DNA of 64,000 bases from Favolaschia claudopus (taxonomy: Eukaryota; Basidiomycota; Agaricomycetes; Agaricales; Mycenaceae). Shown one piece after another: positions 32,639 to 42,770 of the stretch. Position 1 is the first letter of the stretch. Every line of letters begins with the position of its first letter. Position numbers and translations under genes: made by a program. The stretch spans positions 2,604,001-2,668,000 of the forward strand of contig JAWWNJ010000006.1 of NCBI GenBank assembly GCA_037176885.1. Direction: 5' to 3'. The notes under the pieces are model-generated. The model did no database searches. It had not been told where the DNA came from and was given only the letters and a program-made list of their open reading frames with translations.

Positions 32639-34843
32639 TCATGGATGTTCGTGATTCCATTCCGCTTTCAGCGCTTCAAAATCAAGCATGAATGGCTGTT
32701 TACCCTTTCTTTCTTGCTCTCCAACGAACCACTCATTCCGTATGAGTATCATTTCATCTAGGAAGAAATTGTATCTAGATCACATTAGTGCGGAATACAA
32801 GACAGCAAAAGTTTCCGCGCACCGAGGAACTGACATCTCCCGTGTCATAGCTTGGAAGGCTCCGAACCAGACGTTTGTTTGCTCTGCAATTGAGGAATTG
32901 AGGCTCCATTTGCCTTCCGTGATACGAAGTTCAGGAAACAAAGCTGGGTTGTTGTTGGTATTACAAAAGGTATCGCCGTCTTCTTTGTGGTGGTGGCGTG
33001 CATGAAAAACATCGACGGCTAGACGCACAGACTTGAAATATGAATCGTCAGTTGCATTGAGATGCTGGAGAAGATGGCACGCATTATCATAGAAGATGTG
33101 AGTCGGAAGAACCCATGGCCAGGGAAAGACCCGTTTGAGAAATTCCTGGACGACTTGTTCAGAGGGTTTCACACCGACGAGAGTAGTGAAGTTTACCTTA
33201 ACCGAGGCAACTCCCTCAGAATAGAAGAAAGTCGAGCGGCTGATGATGACCCCACATGATAAAACGAATAATTGCTCGTTATGTGTCCAGTTGCGCGTGA
33301 GCTGGAGCTTCAGCTTGCTCGTTCCCGACTCTGTACCAGACGACGCAATAAAAGTACTGTGATTGGAGGCCTTCTGAGTAGACAGGGATGAGGGTTTGCG
33401 GCGTGAGGTGCGCGGTACATTGTCCTTGTTTAATCGCCGCGTCAGATCTGAGAATGCCGATTCAGATTGCTTGGAGTATTCTTCTTCTTTGTCTCGGTGG
33501 GTCTTCTGAGAACAAGTGAGTCGACCTTTCTCAGCCTGTAAATCACATCCTCGGATGAGGCAGACAGACTGCAGATGGAGATGCGCAGGGCAGAAGTGGT
33601 CCTTCATTGACTCCAACCGCATCTGGCACTTGTCGACCAGGCATCGCGGGTGACCATTCGTTACGCCATCTGTGGTTCCCCCACGCATGTATACTGTCTC
33701 TTATTTAGAATGCACAAGCATGATTTGTTTTATTGTCACTCACACAGTCTTTGCGTGTCTGGATGGCGAAAAAATTTAAGACAATCATGACAGGCGTGGC
33801 AGTACTGAGGCTGCCCAGTGCCAGCCATGAGTTGATTGTAAAAATCCAGAGCATTGTCGAGTCGATGTTCCAAATCGCCACGGTGAGGAACACGCAACGT
33901 CTGATTATATCTTCGCGACCGTCTCAAGATAGCATGTAGAAAGAAAGCTTCCATTACTGTGGACTGGGCCAACTCGGACAGCAATGTTTGTCGATTTGTG
34001 GTATCCATACGTCCCAGATCTAGATTGTAGGATCGAGCTAAATCACTTGAGGATGTGCTATTATATGACGCCTGAGTGAGAAAGAACATTAAGAATGAGT
34101 TACCGCTTACTGTGACAGACACATGAGGCTGCCAAAATATTCACAGAGGCGGTCTTCGACGAATGAACTTTCCTGTGCATGCACATAAGGCTGATACTCG
34201 GCATAGAATTCTCTCTGCGAGTCTGCCTCCGATGCTCTCACAACAAAGTATGCATAGTGATAACGTGTGTTGCAACCTGAATTCACAGTCAGATAAATGA
34301 GGGCTTTGCTGACGTTAAGATAGAAACACCTACGATGACAAGCAAGGGAAGTTTCATACGCTGGAAGAATGCCTCTGCGAAGAGTATAAACCCGGCATTG
34401 AGCAGAATATGGCTTTTTGAGTTTGATATTCATTTGCGAGCATTCGGGTTGTATACAGGTCCTATACGGCGGATAGAGCATCTCCGCACCTACTTGCATG
34501 CTTAGAAAGCTGAATGAAATTGAAATAAAAAAAAACACTGACCAAGACTATGGCCGTGTCCAAACTGTCGAAGGCAGTTATCGACCTCATTTTGAAGCAG
34601 TGGACCTTGCCATGTCGGAATGTGTATGCGAAGTTCTTGCCATAGTGACTGTATCTCGTCGACCGTGGCTGGTGTTGGAAGAACTTGAACTAGAAAGCTA
34701 ACTATGTTGTCCGGGAGGCTGGCATCCTCCACAACAGTGTTCCAGAGACGCTTCATGATGGAAACGAAAAGGGTAACATTGGAACTCTGCGACTGTGCAG
34801 CAGCTATGGCTGCAGCAATATCAGCCAACTTGAGGGACGACAT
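32639..34843 (-). CDS. KDZ-superfamily transposase with CxC5- and CxC6-like cysteine clusters
   Basis: Start MSSLKLADIAAAIAAAQSQS. An N-terminal helical region precedes a CxC5-like cluster (GAEMLYPPYRTCIQPEC, then SLACHRCNTRYHYAYFVV). The core starts with a TDGVTNGHPRC motif that also opens a CxC6-like zinc cluster (CQMRLESM, FCPAHLHLQSVCLIRGCDL, LTCSQKTHRDKEEEY). Later come HIFYDNACHLLQHL, DVFHARHHHKEDGDTFCN and SLNSSIAEQTN, consistent with the D-D-E triad of an RNase H-like transposase. The last intron (about 48 nt, donor GTGCGC, acceptor TCTAG) removes an in-frame TGA and gives PRYNFFLDEMI, the normal family ending. No disabling change was found, so the gene looks intact. Confidence 0.85.
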
Positions 34844-35233
34844 TAAGTAAAGTTGGAGAAAAACGAAAATAATCGAAATAGCTCTAACCGTGGACATTGA
34901 GATCAAAAGATATAGGTTGTAATCAGTGTGAAAGCAAGCAATGTGAGTAAATGGGCAGTGTTTTAAATCCCTGGAGTCCTACAGGTTGTGCGGATATGCC
35001 TTGTAGGTAGCGTCTGAGGTCACCTCCAGGGAGCAAGGCTGGATTTCCTGTCGCTGATTCAGTTCGCACCTACGGGGCAGCTAAACCTACACCTACGGGT
35101 TACTGAGGTCTTGAGAAACTGTAGGGTAATAGCTTGTTCACTAGAGGTATAGAATTGTAGCGCTCCTATAGTTGAGTTTGGTAGTCGACTGCAGGGAACA
35201 ACGAAAGGGCCAACAGGTGCTCAATGCATTACT

Positions 35234-35359
35234 ACCTCTAGGTACACTAACACATGGTACCCGCAGTCATCACGCCGATGTGACCTGCGGGCGCGATTGT
35301 AGTAACCTCTAGGTACTTGCGATGCGACCTGTAGGTAGCAGAGTTGTTGACCTGCGGGT
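35234..35359. repeat. Right subterminal palindrome array (ACCTnnAGGT family)
   Basis: ACCTCTAGGT at 35234-35243 and 35305-35314, ACCTGTAGGT at 35327-35336 and ACCTGCGGGT at 35350-35359 are the clearest sites. Looser copies extend left to about 34,970. They mirror the left array. Confidence 0.7.
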
Positions 35360-35419
35360 GCTTTCTCACGCTACCCGTCTCACGAGACAGTCCCATGGGA
35401 CAGTTGGCAGGATAGCTGG
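35325..35419 (-). repeat. Right terminal inverted repeat of the KDZ element
   Basis: Read in reverse, it runs CCAGCTATCCTGCCAACTGTCCCA..., then GGGTAGCGTGAGAAAGCACCC. Relative to the left end it carries about 12 extra outer bases (CAGCTATCCTGC-like), a partial duplication of the terminal CAGCT.TCC word. It matches the left TIR over about 90 bp. Confidence 0.75.
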
Positions 35420-35427
35420 CATTCTGC
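35420..35427. repeat. Right target-site duplication of the KDZ element (CATTCTGC)
   Basis: Exact direct repeat of 19235-19242, directly abutting the right terminus. Confidence 0.75.
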
Positions 35428-36001
35428 GTCCAACAACCTAAATAAGGAAATTTCAACATACTGTATGAGTTTAAGTACATTTTGTCGCCAGCAAAACACG
35501 CCTGCTTCATAGCAAATTGCGACGCCAATTTTAGAAGTATGGAGGAAGTAAATGGCTTAGTAGCGAGAGCGTCCGCTGGATAGAGTCCCAGTCCAAGAGG
35601 AATCTCCAGTTCTTGTGGCTACCGCACTGAGGCTACCCTTCTACTCTATGCACATATATTTTACAACAAGCTACATGTTATACATTGTATTGCTTGAGAA
35701 ACATTCAGAACCCCAAACCACGCTTACAATGATCCAAGATAAATAACGATGTCGAAGTTGAAAATGGGAGAAAGAGGTCTCGAGTAGCACAATCGTGCAA
35801 ATTACAATTCCTCAGGCTTCAGCGTACAGATATTAGTAAATCATTTTATAGCCACTGAACTATTCACCTTTCCCATAGTTGTGGTATCGTATGCAGTGGA
35901 TGTCTGATTATGCATGCGAATTACCACGTTGCTCTGTGGTCCAAGATTGTTGATAATCAGATCGGGGGAAAAATCAAAATCAGAAGCGCCTCATACATGG
36001 G
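35428..36001. other. Right flank of the KDZ insertion, no gene seen
   Basis: Before insertion this sequence adjoined the VPS60 upstream region. It probably holds 3' UTR of the DUF6534-like gene. Short minus-strand frames are present but none is convincing. Confidence 0.4.
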
Positions 36002-37442
36002 TTAAACTGGTTGCGTTGGACGATTGATTGACCAACACATCGGGGTTCCGGAGGCGAGCACGTCCGTTGAGCCTGAAATACAATGAGATTGCAAGAACAT
36101 GATGAGCTGTAAATAACTCACGAAGCCATCAACGAGTTCGAAAACACTACAGAGGCAATCAACACTGCAGAAAAATATATCGGCAACAGACATACATCTC
36201 CCTTGGAGCAAGAAGAAAAATAGCCAGGAGACTGCCACATCATCAGCAAAAAGACATGGAAGTTCGAGAGATGATTTACAATCGTGACGGCGTGCAAGGA
36301 ACTGAAACATCACAGTCAATTATATCCAAGATGACTCCCAGTTACATACCAGAATGAGTTGCATGGCGCCCGACGTGCTATACATAAGATCAGAATAGAC
36401 TCCTTGGAATAAGAAGCGAAAGTCACTCACGTAGTGAGAAGAGTCGTCTCGACAGTCCACATGATAAGTGTATCGACAACTCGATTGGTGCTGGATACAG
36501 AGAACTGAGCACGTTATCAGAGTTGTAATGGAACCACTCACTGTTTGAACTGGGTGGTTCTTCGGGTCCATAATGAGTAAAGAAGAGAGGCTGCAATAAG
36601 CATGTCGACGGCAAGGGGGAAGGTGGAGACAACAGTAATTTCCCAGCTGAATTTCGTTGTCAGGAGAGAAAATACGGGGTTCTCAAGAAGGGTTCCGAAA
36701 AGGTGGAGATTGAAACCAAGCCGCGCCGCATTCACGATGCAGGTCAAGATCAAGATATGGGACCGCCCAGAAAGCACTTTGACACGATACGCGAAGAATG
36801 TCTAGAGGGTTTTCAGTCCAGCAACAGCTTGGCCATCTGGGTTGTCCTACTTGAACGAGTACGGCGATAAAAACGTTGAGTGGGATGGCAAAGATCAGAG
36901 AGATTGGAGGGGAAATGATGTGCTGAGGTCGGCCATAGAATGTGACAGTTATTGAATACATCTGTCATGCAGAATGTGTTAGAGAGTAGTAAGCTGAATT
37001 AGTTCTGGGCGACCCACCGAATGCCAGGAAGCTATTGTGGAGCCGAGTTCCAGCAACCTAGTTGAGGTCGATGAGATCGTATCACTATAAACGCAGTAGC
37101 TACCCACCAGACCAGTGCCACCTGTTATCCGGAAGGACAAGATGAGTATGAATCAATCCAGATCGAATGTCATGTAGTACCAATCCTTTCATGAGCTTGC
37201 CGTCCTTTTCTGTTTAGGATTTCAGCATACATACACCGCTTGATAGGGGAAATTGAGATCTAACCGAAAATTTGGAAGTAATTGAACGTCTGACCAAGAC
37301 TCGTGAAATGCGATCCAATAATGCGATAGGATTAACTTACCTGCAAAGTCTCGACTCCGAACAACCAGGTCGCTACGACAAGCCCAATCTGCACAATACC
37401 AAGCGTTCCATCGAAGGCAGGGAGTGCTGGAGGGGAAGACAT
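36002..37442 (-). CDS. DUF6534-like multi-pass membrane protein, copy A
   Basis: Starts MSSPPALPAFDGTLGIVQIGL, then VVATWLFGVETLQ (first membrane segment). Small exons follow (TFNYFQIF, EKDGKLMKGL, VALVW), then MYSITVTFYGRPQHI, a membrane segment ISLIFAIPLNVFIAVLVQ, SFFAYRVKVLSG and FSWEITVVSTFPLAVDMLIAASLLYSLW, then RTTQFKQ and SGAMQLILV. The order matches the basidiomycete DUF6534 integral membrane proteins, whose role is unknown. The 3' end is uncertain because the last exon differs from the usual family ending (LARRHDCKSSLE...). A paralogue lies at 50928-52213. The stop position given is that of the last open frame. Confidence 0.6.
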
Positions 37443-38776
37443 GCTGAACTGCCCAAGAATGTTGAATCGAGACAGGCTTTAATACCTCCACGAGCGATAC
37501 GGGGACGCTTGATATGCCAACTCAATCATGATTCAAACCACCCATCCACCACTTGGTATACACTCGTGGGTGAATTTGAGCGATCCAAGAGCGAATGAAA
37601 AGATCCCGAAAGCGCGCCGCATTGACATGGTCGCCCGTTGGTCTGATCTCGAAGCATAAGAGCAACATAAGAGATTGATTTCCACCGGAGCGGTGGGAGG
37701 TCGAGAAATGGCGATGCTACTACTACGGTGATCTAGCACTCCTCGATGGAGCTCATACCCAGTAATCTTTTTCTGGCTTGAATCGAGGGACACGCCGTCG
37801 AAAATGAGAACTATGGCGTCTTGAGATGAGGCAGTAGGAGAATAATGCCGCCCTGAGACAGTGAGAGAAGGAACCGCGACGAACCGCGATAGTACCTGTA
37901 GCCTGGTGATCCGATACGGCGCTGAGAATAACTAAGAACGGCATACCGAGTTGCCACCGAGGAGAGCACTATCGTAGTGCGGCAGTACATCAATGACAAT
38001 AGCTTTCCCTTGAACAGACAGCCTTGATCATTGTTGAGACAGATTGAAGATTACAGTTTGGTAACCCCATATGAGTACCGTCAAATTGAATGGACTGAAA
38101 TTGGCACAGTTGCGTGAGTCGAGAGAGCCGGAACCAGCCAATGCCAGCTGAATTCGTCAAGTTCATGGCAGCAGAGCTCAGGCGGAGACTCGAGATTAGG
38201 CACGGCTTGGATATCATGGAGGAAGATCTACGCTCGTGCGCAGGTTTGACAGAGTCTGAGACTCAGAGGATACAGAGGATAAATGGAAGCCTGATCATCG
38301 AGCAGATGCTGACCAGTGAGAACAGGCAGCCCGAAGCAGTTGAGCTAAGCGACCGACTCGGAGATGGATTTGCCCTCCGTTCAACATACAATGCTCAGCT
38401 GGGTTCGCATGACCGGAAGAATGTCGGTACAGTCGATAGATGTTTCCGGTACAAGGCGTTGACCACCTAAGGTCCAAAACTTGAAGGTCGCGCGGATTGA
38501 GAAGATCCAGAACTACGTGCACTGATACTTGCAGCTTCCATGCTGCTCGTGTCGAGCTTTAGTCGAGGAGACTGGCCGCCAATAACCAGAGCGTTCGCTG
38601 GGAAGAGGTAGATCTAGAGGTTGCGATCAATCAACTCGAAGTTTGCCATCAGCGGCCCTTCTTGTGAGTGCATAGCGAATTTCAGTTGACTTGCAGTTTT
38701 GTGCCATTTCCTGCCGCCGATACAAACTGAATATGTCAATCCTAACCCATTAAACTCTACCCAAAACTATATAACA

Positions 38777-38974
38777 CTAGCAGATACCCGTGCTACGCAC
38801 GGCCCACCGAACGCGACATCGAATTCGGCACACAGCCTTGATATCAGCTCGCGTCGTGTGCAAGCAAATATTTATGCGCGTGAATAGTTAATACCAGTAT
38901 GCAGCGCTCAATGTACGACGTACGATATTCTGCTTTACTTATTGCAAACCAGCAGATACCCGTGCTACGCACGG
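38777..38974 (-). repeat. Two Helitron-like 3' termini (hairpin followed by CTAG/CTGG)
   Basis: On the minus strand CCGTGCGTAGCACGG (6-bp stem, 3-nt loop) is followed by GTATCTG and then CTAG at 38777-38780. A second copy has the same hairpin and GTATCTG followed by CTGG at 38949-38952. In both the next base is T. A stem-loop 5-12 nt before a terminal CTRR inserted next to T is the Helitron 3' signature. No RepHel gene is in this window, so these would be non-autonomous fragments. Confidence 0.45.
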
Positions 38975-40434
38975 AATGTCAGTCATCCGATATTCAGGGT
39001 CTCGCTTAACTAAGTAATACTACAATTGTCACCGATTTTGATGGCTAGCGATCAGCGGCGACTAACGTGGCGATCACTGACAGGTGATTAGTCGACAAAC
39101 ATATATCTCTCATTTGTGAACGGATTTCGGTTAGCAGATAGCGCGGTAATCCTTTTTAGCCCCACAGCAGCCCAAATTCCAAAAATTGGAGTTTAAAACG
39201 ATGAGGAAGGCCGAGATACAAGGTTTAGTAGGCATTAGCGAGGGGCCGTGGGAAATTACTATTAGTTGGCAATCAAGGCGGATCACTAACTGTAAAGCCA
39301 TCACTAGTCGGCTGTCAAGCGAGACCCTGCCGGCGATATTGAAACATCCGTATTTCGAAAGATGATTGAGATGTGTGGCTGCCCGCTAGACCGACGTCTG
39401 GTACTCGATTGAGTTAAGATGGCAATATGTAGTCTACATCGGGTTCCAGCTGCTAGCTATTTCACAGGGACAGTATTCTATGAGACTGCCCTTACTGCGA
39501 GTTGACCATGCTGTAAGACATGCAAAAGGTTCTTTCACTCTTTCATTGCATCTGAGGCAGCCTGAACTCAAGCTGAACTCTCTGAGATTATTCTGCAGCA
39601 TAGAGCAGTACACAATATAATGACGCACACGACAGAGGTCATAGAAAGAAGTATTGCAGCCCGACATACTTCCGTATGAGCTGGTGAGAGGATCCAAATG
39701 CCTTGCGGTTGCCCACTCGTCGCCATCACCTGAGTCTCTTGTCAGTTGCCCCAAGTATCCGCCCGCCGACCCGACCGCTGACACCTTCAGGTCCAGAACA
39801 CTATCTGCTTGATGCCAGCCTTTGTTGTCCGTTGTGTTCATCCCGTCTGGTCCCGTCCATTGACAGCAGCCCGCTCAGTTAAACCCAATCCATCCTTTCC
39901 CGTGTTCGTCCAAGGAGCGCCTCAGAGCCAAGAACGGTCACGTTTGACAGTCTGAAAGGCGATCACGCTTATCGCCGATATATGCCAGCGACAGCAATGG
40001 AGAGACCCCGAGAGCAAAGCTTTGAGCCTGTTTTATCGCTGGCACCAAAATTAAAAGCTGCGGATCCTCGTTCCCGTTCCCGTGAAGCAGCTCGTGAGGA
40101 GGTATGCGCTAAATCGAGAGATGCAGAAAAAAGCCGGCGCGGTGCATGATTTGTTCCGGCCCACAGTGCAGGGAAGAGCTTCAGAGATACGGTTGATTGA
40201 GAGAGAATACGATGACAGTTCATTATCGTTCATTGCCGTTTGATTGTAGTCCAGCTAAACAGTTGACCTTGCGCAATTTGGAGACTGCGAGTTTGGGGCC
40301 TGAGAGCATGAGCGGGAATTTCGGTGTCGCCGCAGGAGGATTGAAGCAATGCAAAGACCATGAAGGCCTTCTAGAGCAGGGCCAGGTGCGTTGAATGCGC
40401 CAGAGTGCGAGAGGAAAGTGAGAGAGAGAGCACG

Positions 40435-40823
40435 CTTTGTTTGCGCAAGCGTGGCCAGATGTCAAAAGCTATATTGATGCATGGCTCGAAAGTCGTATTT
40501 CATGGCCGTCGCAGGATTTTTGTGCTTAAAGTCTATGGAGGACGCATTCCGATACATGAAATCACATTATAGACGGATGTTTGCTTGCCAGAGAGCAACG
40601 CTGTGAGCGGAATGGCCCCCTACCCTTTGTTTGCGCAAGCGTGCCCAAACGTCAAAACGACAGACTGAGAGCCACAGTTCTCTGCCTTGCGCTAAGATTT
40701 TCAGCCCAAAATTGCGCACGATGCATTCCATTGTGCTAGACTACATTCTGGCCAACCGCTGTCCTATCGAGAGCAAGACTGAAAGCGCAAGAGGCCTTCC
40801 TTTCTTTGTTTGCGCAAGCGTGG
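40435..40823 (+). repeat. Three spaced copies of CTTTGTTTGCGCAAGCGTG (~180-190 bp period)
   Basis: The 19-bp word occurs at 40435, 40625 and 40804, with weak similarity in the sequence between, suggesting a decayed tandem repeat. Each contains the palindrome TTGCGCAA. Confidence 0.6.
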
Positions 40824-40865
40824 CCATACGACTTACGTACCCCGTCTTCCCTTGTATAAGTAGAT

Positions 40866-41384
40866 GTACTGTACTATTTCGGTCAATTCGCCCGGCCTGT
40901 GACCTGTGACACCTCGGAACGAAATCTAAGGTTCGTCAATGGGCCTGGGAGACTGTGACACGGCGAAAATATTCGCCAATGCCTCGGAAACGTCTCCTTT
41001 CTTACTCCAATCTACTGCGATGCTCTCTGGCATGCATGCATAATATAGAAGCAGAGGCAAAGCAGAGGAAATTTATTCTCAAAATTCAGCGTGTACGCGG
41101 CGAAATAGGCCGAGACACAGCCGCGGCAGGTGCCAAGGAAGCCGGGAAACGGAGCAAAACGTCAGAAACCGGCATTTCGGGTGATATGCGCGGTATTCTG
41201 CCGCGGATGCGCGCCATTCGGCGCGCAGAGAAAATTTTGTATTTTTTGGGGTTTTTTCGAGGATTTTCAGACTTTTTTGTCACATTCGTTCAAGGGCTCG
41301 GTGACCTGTGACACGTACGAAAAAATTCGTCAATTCAAGGGCCTGTGACGCGTGACAGGCGAATTGACCGAAATAGTACAGTAC
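40866..41384. mobile_element. 519-bp MITE-like element with perfect 27-bp terminal inverted repeats
   Basis: GTACTGTACTATTTCGGTCA... at 40866-40892 is the exact reverse complement of 41358-41384. The outermost GTAC on both sides may be a target duplication. There is no coding capacity; the interior is GC-rich with direct copies of CCTGTGACCTGTGACAC-like words near each end. Confidence 0.7.
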
Positions 41385-41448
41385 GTTGAAATGTCCTCGT
41401 TCGTCTCATTCATTATGACGCCTATGCACTTGCAAAGACCGCGACGGA

Positions 41449-42770
41449 TTATGAGCACTTCCCACCAGCGACATCGACTTTCGCAAGCGCGGGGATCTCA
41501 TCGTCTGAATACAGGTGGATTTTGGCTTGGGGTACGTTTTTGAAAGCCGCAGCGAAGCGGGCGTCGGTGTTATTGGCCTCGTCAACTTTGCGGATCCACG
41601 CACAAGCGACGAAATCGCCGTATTTGCGGATGCTAAATTGCATGAGAAGATTCCAGGTGAGTGTGATGTGAGGAGAAGGATTCATGTGAATACTCACGCT
41701 TCCCCGTATGTCTCCGGGTCTTTCTGAGTTGAGTCGCCAACCAGCAAGAATTTCTTGCCAGGATACATCCCGTGAACGCGGTCAATCATGGCTGACTTGT
41801 ATTCAAAGATACCGTTGCTCTGTATATCGTATACTCGTTCAGCCAGCGGCCAGATCAGTCAAAGAAACACGCACCTGCGCAAAATCAACGATATCCGAAA
41901 TGTCCGTCGTGGTCAGGTTTTTGAGCATGATGGGGCCGTTGGAAGCGGCATAAGTCGTGGAGATGAAGTCGCGGAGGAAGGGGTAGAGCTGGAACGGGGA
42001 TGCGCTGACATAGATGAACTGTGGCGACTTTAAGGATTTCGCGAGCGATTTGAAGACCTCGGGCATGCCCGTTACGGGGACCGGGGTGTCGATAAGGGTC
42101 GCTTTGGCGAGGAGCAGCTTATCGAGACTGTGCGAGACTTTGACGGTGTCATCGATGTCTGGGCAAGCGGATTGAATGGATATTATTATGACTTGCATCG
42201 ACGGGGCAACGCACCAGAGATGACGCCAAACCCATCCGCCGACGAAGGGAACACGGTGAAGTTGGGGGATCGCGAATCAAGGAACGTCATTTTAACATTT
42301 CCAAGTACAGCGGTCGCTGGAACGGCATTCTTGCATGCGCCAAGCGTGAGGTTTTGAATGGCCATCCCCCCATCGGTAGGTGGTAGGGTGGCTGCGTCGC
42401 CGCACCCATTCACATTCACTGTGACATCCTTTTTGCCCAATGGTATAGTCGCGAATAGTGCGAGTCTGTCTCCGACGCGATCGAGGTTTTTGCTGATATC
42501 AAGGCCGAGAGTCTTGTCAAGGAGGCCGCTGATTCCCGAGAGGAGAGGCCCGAGAAGGTTTATCTGGCGTGTCCCCACATATGCCTGTAACTGGACCAGA
42601 GTCTTTCCGGGGTTGGCTGGATCATCAAATGCGGGTGCGTCGAAAACGAGCACGTCGTCAAGGATGTTTACGGAGGAACGGCGTGAGGGTTGCTGGTAAG
42701 CTCTAGGCAAAGCCAGGGAAAGGTCGACTGAAGCGAGCACGAGAGTAAAGAACGAAAGAGCAGAGCGCAT
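41449..42770 (-). CDS. Secreted App1-type (DUF2183) phosphatidate phosphatase-like protein
   Basis: The N-terminus MRSALSFFTLVLASVDLSLALP is a signal peptide. The first half includes VLVFDAPAFDDP and LNLTLGACKNAVPATA-like beta-rich sequence. The second half has the DxDxT catalytic region DDTVKVSHSLDKLLLAKATL, then VTGMPEVFKSLA, SPQFIYVSASPFQLYPFLRDF, KKFLLVGDSTQKDPETYG, YGDFVACAWIRKVD and DEIPALAKVDVAGGKC. This matches the APP1 catalytic domain, a HAD-like Mg2+ phosphatase acting on phosphatidate. Secretion is inferred from the leader. Four to five exons. It lies between copy A of the DUF6534 gene and copy A of OTC. Confidence 0.8.

Larger units (their letters stand above)
19243..35419. mobile_element. 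16.2-kb KDZ-superfamily DNA transposon with TET/JBP dioxygenase and other cargo
   Basis: The element is defined by terminal inverted repeats (19243-~19335 versus ~35325-35419 reversed, roughly 80% identical), the flanking 8-bp duplication CATTCTGC, and subterminal palindrome arrays on both sides. Its content, left to right: a GRF-zinc-finger/SIM protein (+), an unrecognised protein (+), a RING protein (-), a small possible RNase H1 N-like protein (-), a GC-rich repeat block, a TET/JBP dioxygenase (+) and the KDZ transposase (-). The association of KDZ transposases with TET/JBP genes in basidiomycetes is known (Iyer, Aravind and colleagues, 2014). The complete boundaries and this cargo set are what is seen here. 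The transposase frame is intact after splicing, so the element may still be able to move. Confidence 0.85.
37443..41448. other. Repeat-rich, gene-poor 4-kb interval
   Basis: No protein-coding gene is supported here. A frame at 38114-38470 (starting MSRESRNQPMPAEF) is open but unrecognised and has no clear codon-level support. The interval contains two Helitron-like hairpin ends, a set of three ~180-bp spaced repeats and a 519-bp MITE, each listed separately. Together they explain why the A copy of the duplicated segment is much longer than the B copy. Confidence 0.55.

Noticed and set aside
32780..32830. In-frame TGA suggesting a broken KDZ transposase
   Set aside because: A 48-nt intron with donor GTGCGC and a TCTAG acceptor removes it and restores the conserved RYNFFLDEM ending.
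38114..38470. Protein-coding gene of 118 codons
   Set aside because: No recognisable family, no introns, and it lies in a repeat-rich interval; support is insufficient.
40435..40823. CRISPR-like array
   Set aside because: Only three imperfectly spaced copies with similar rather than unique spacers, in a eukaryotic genome.
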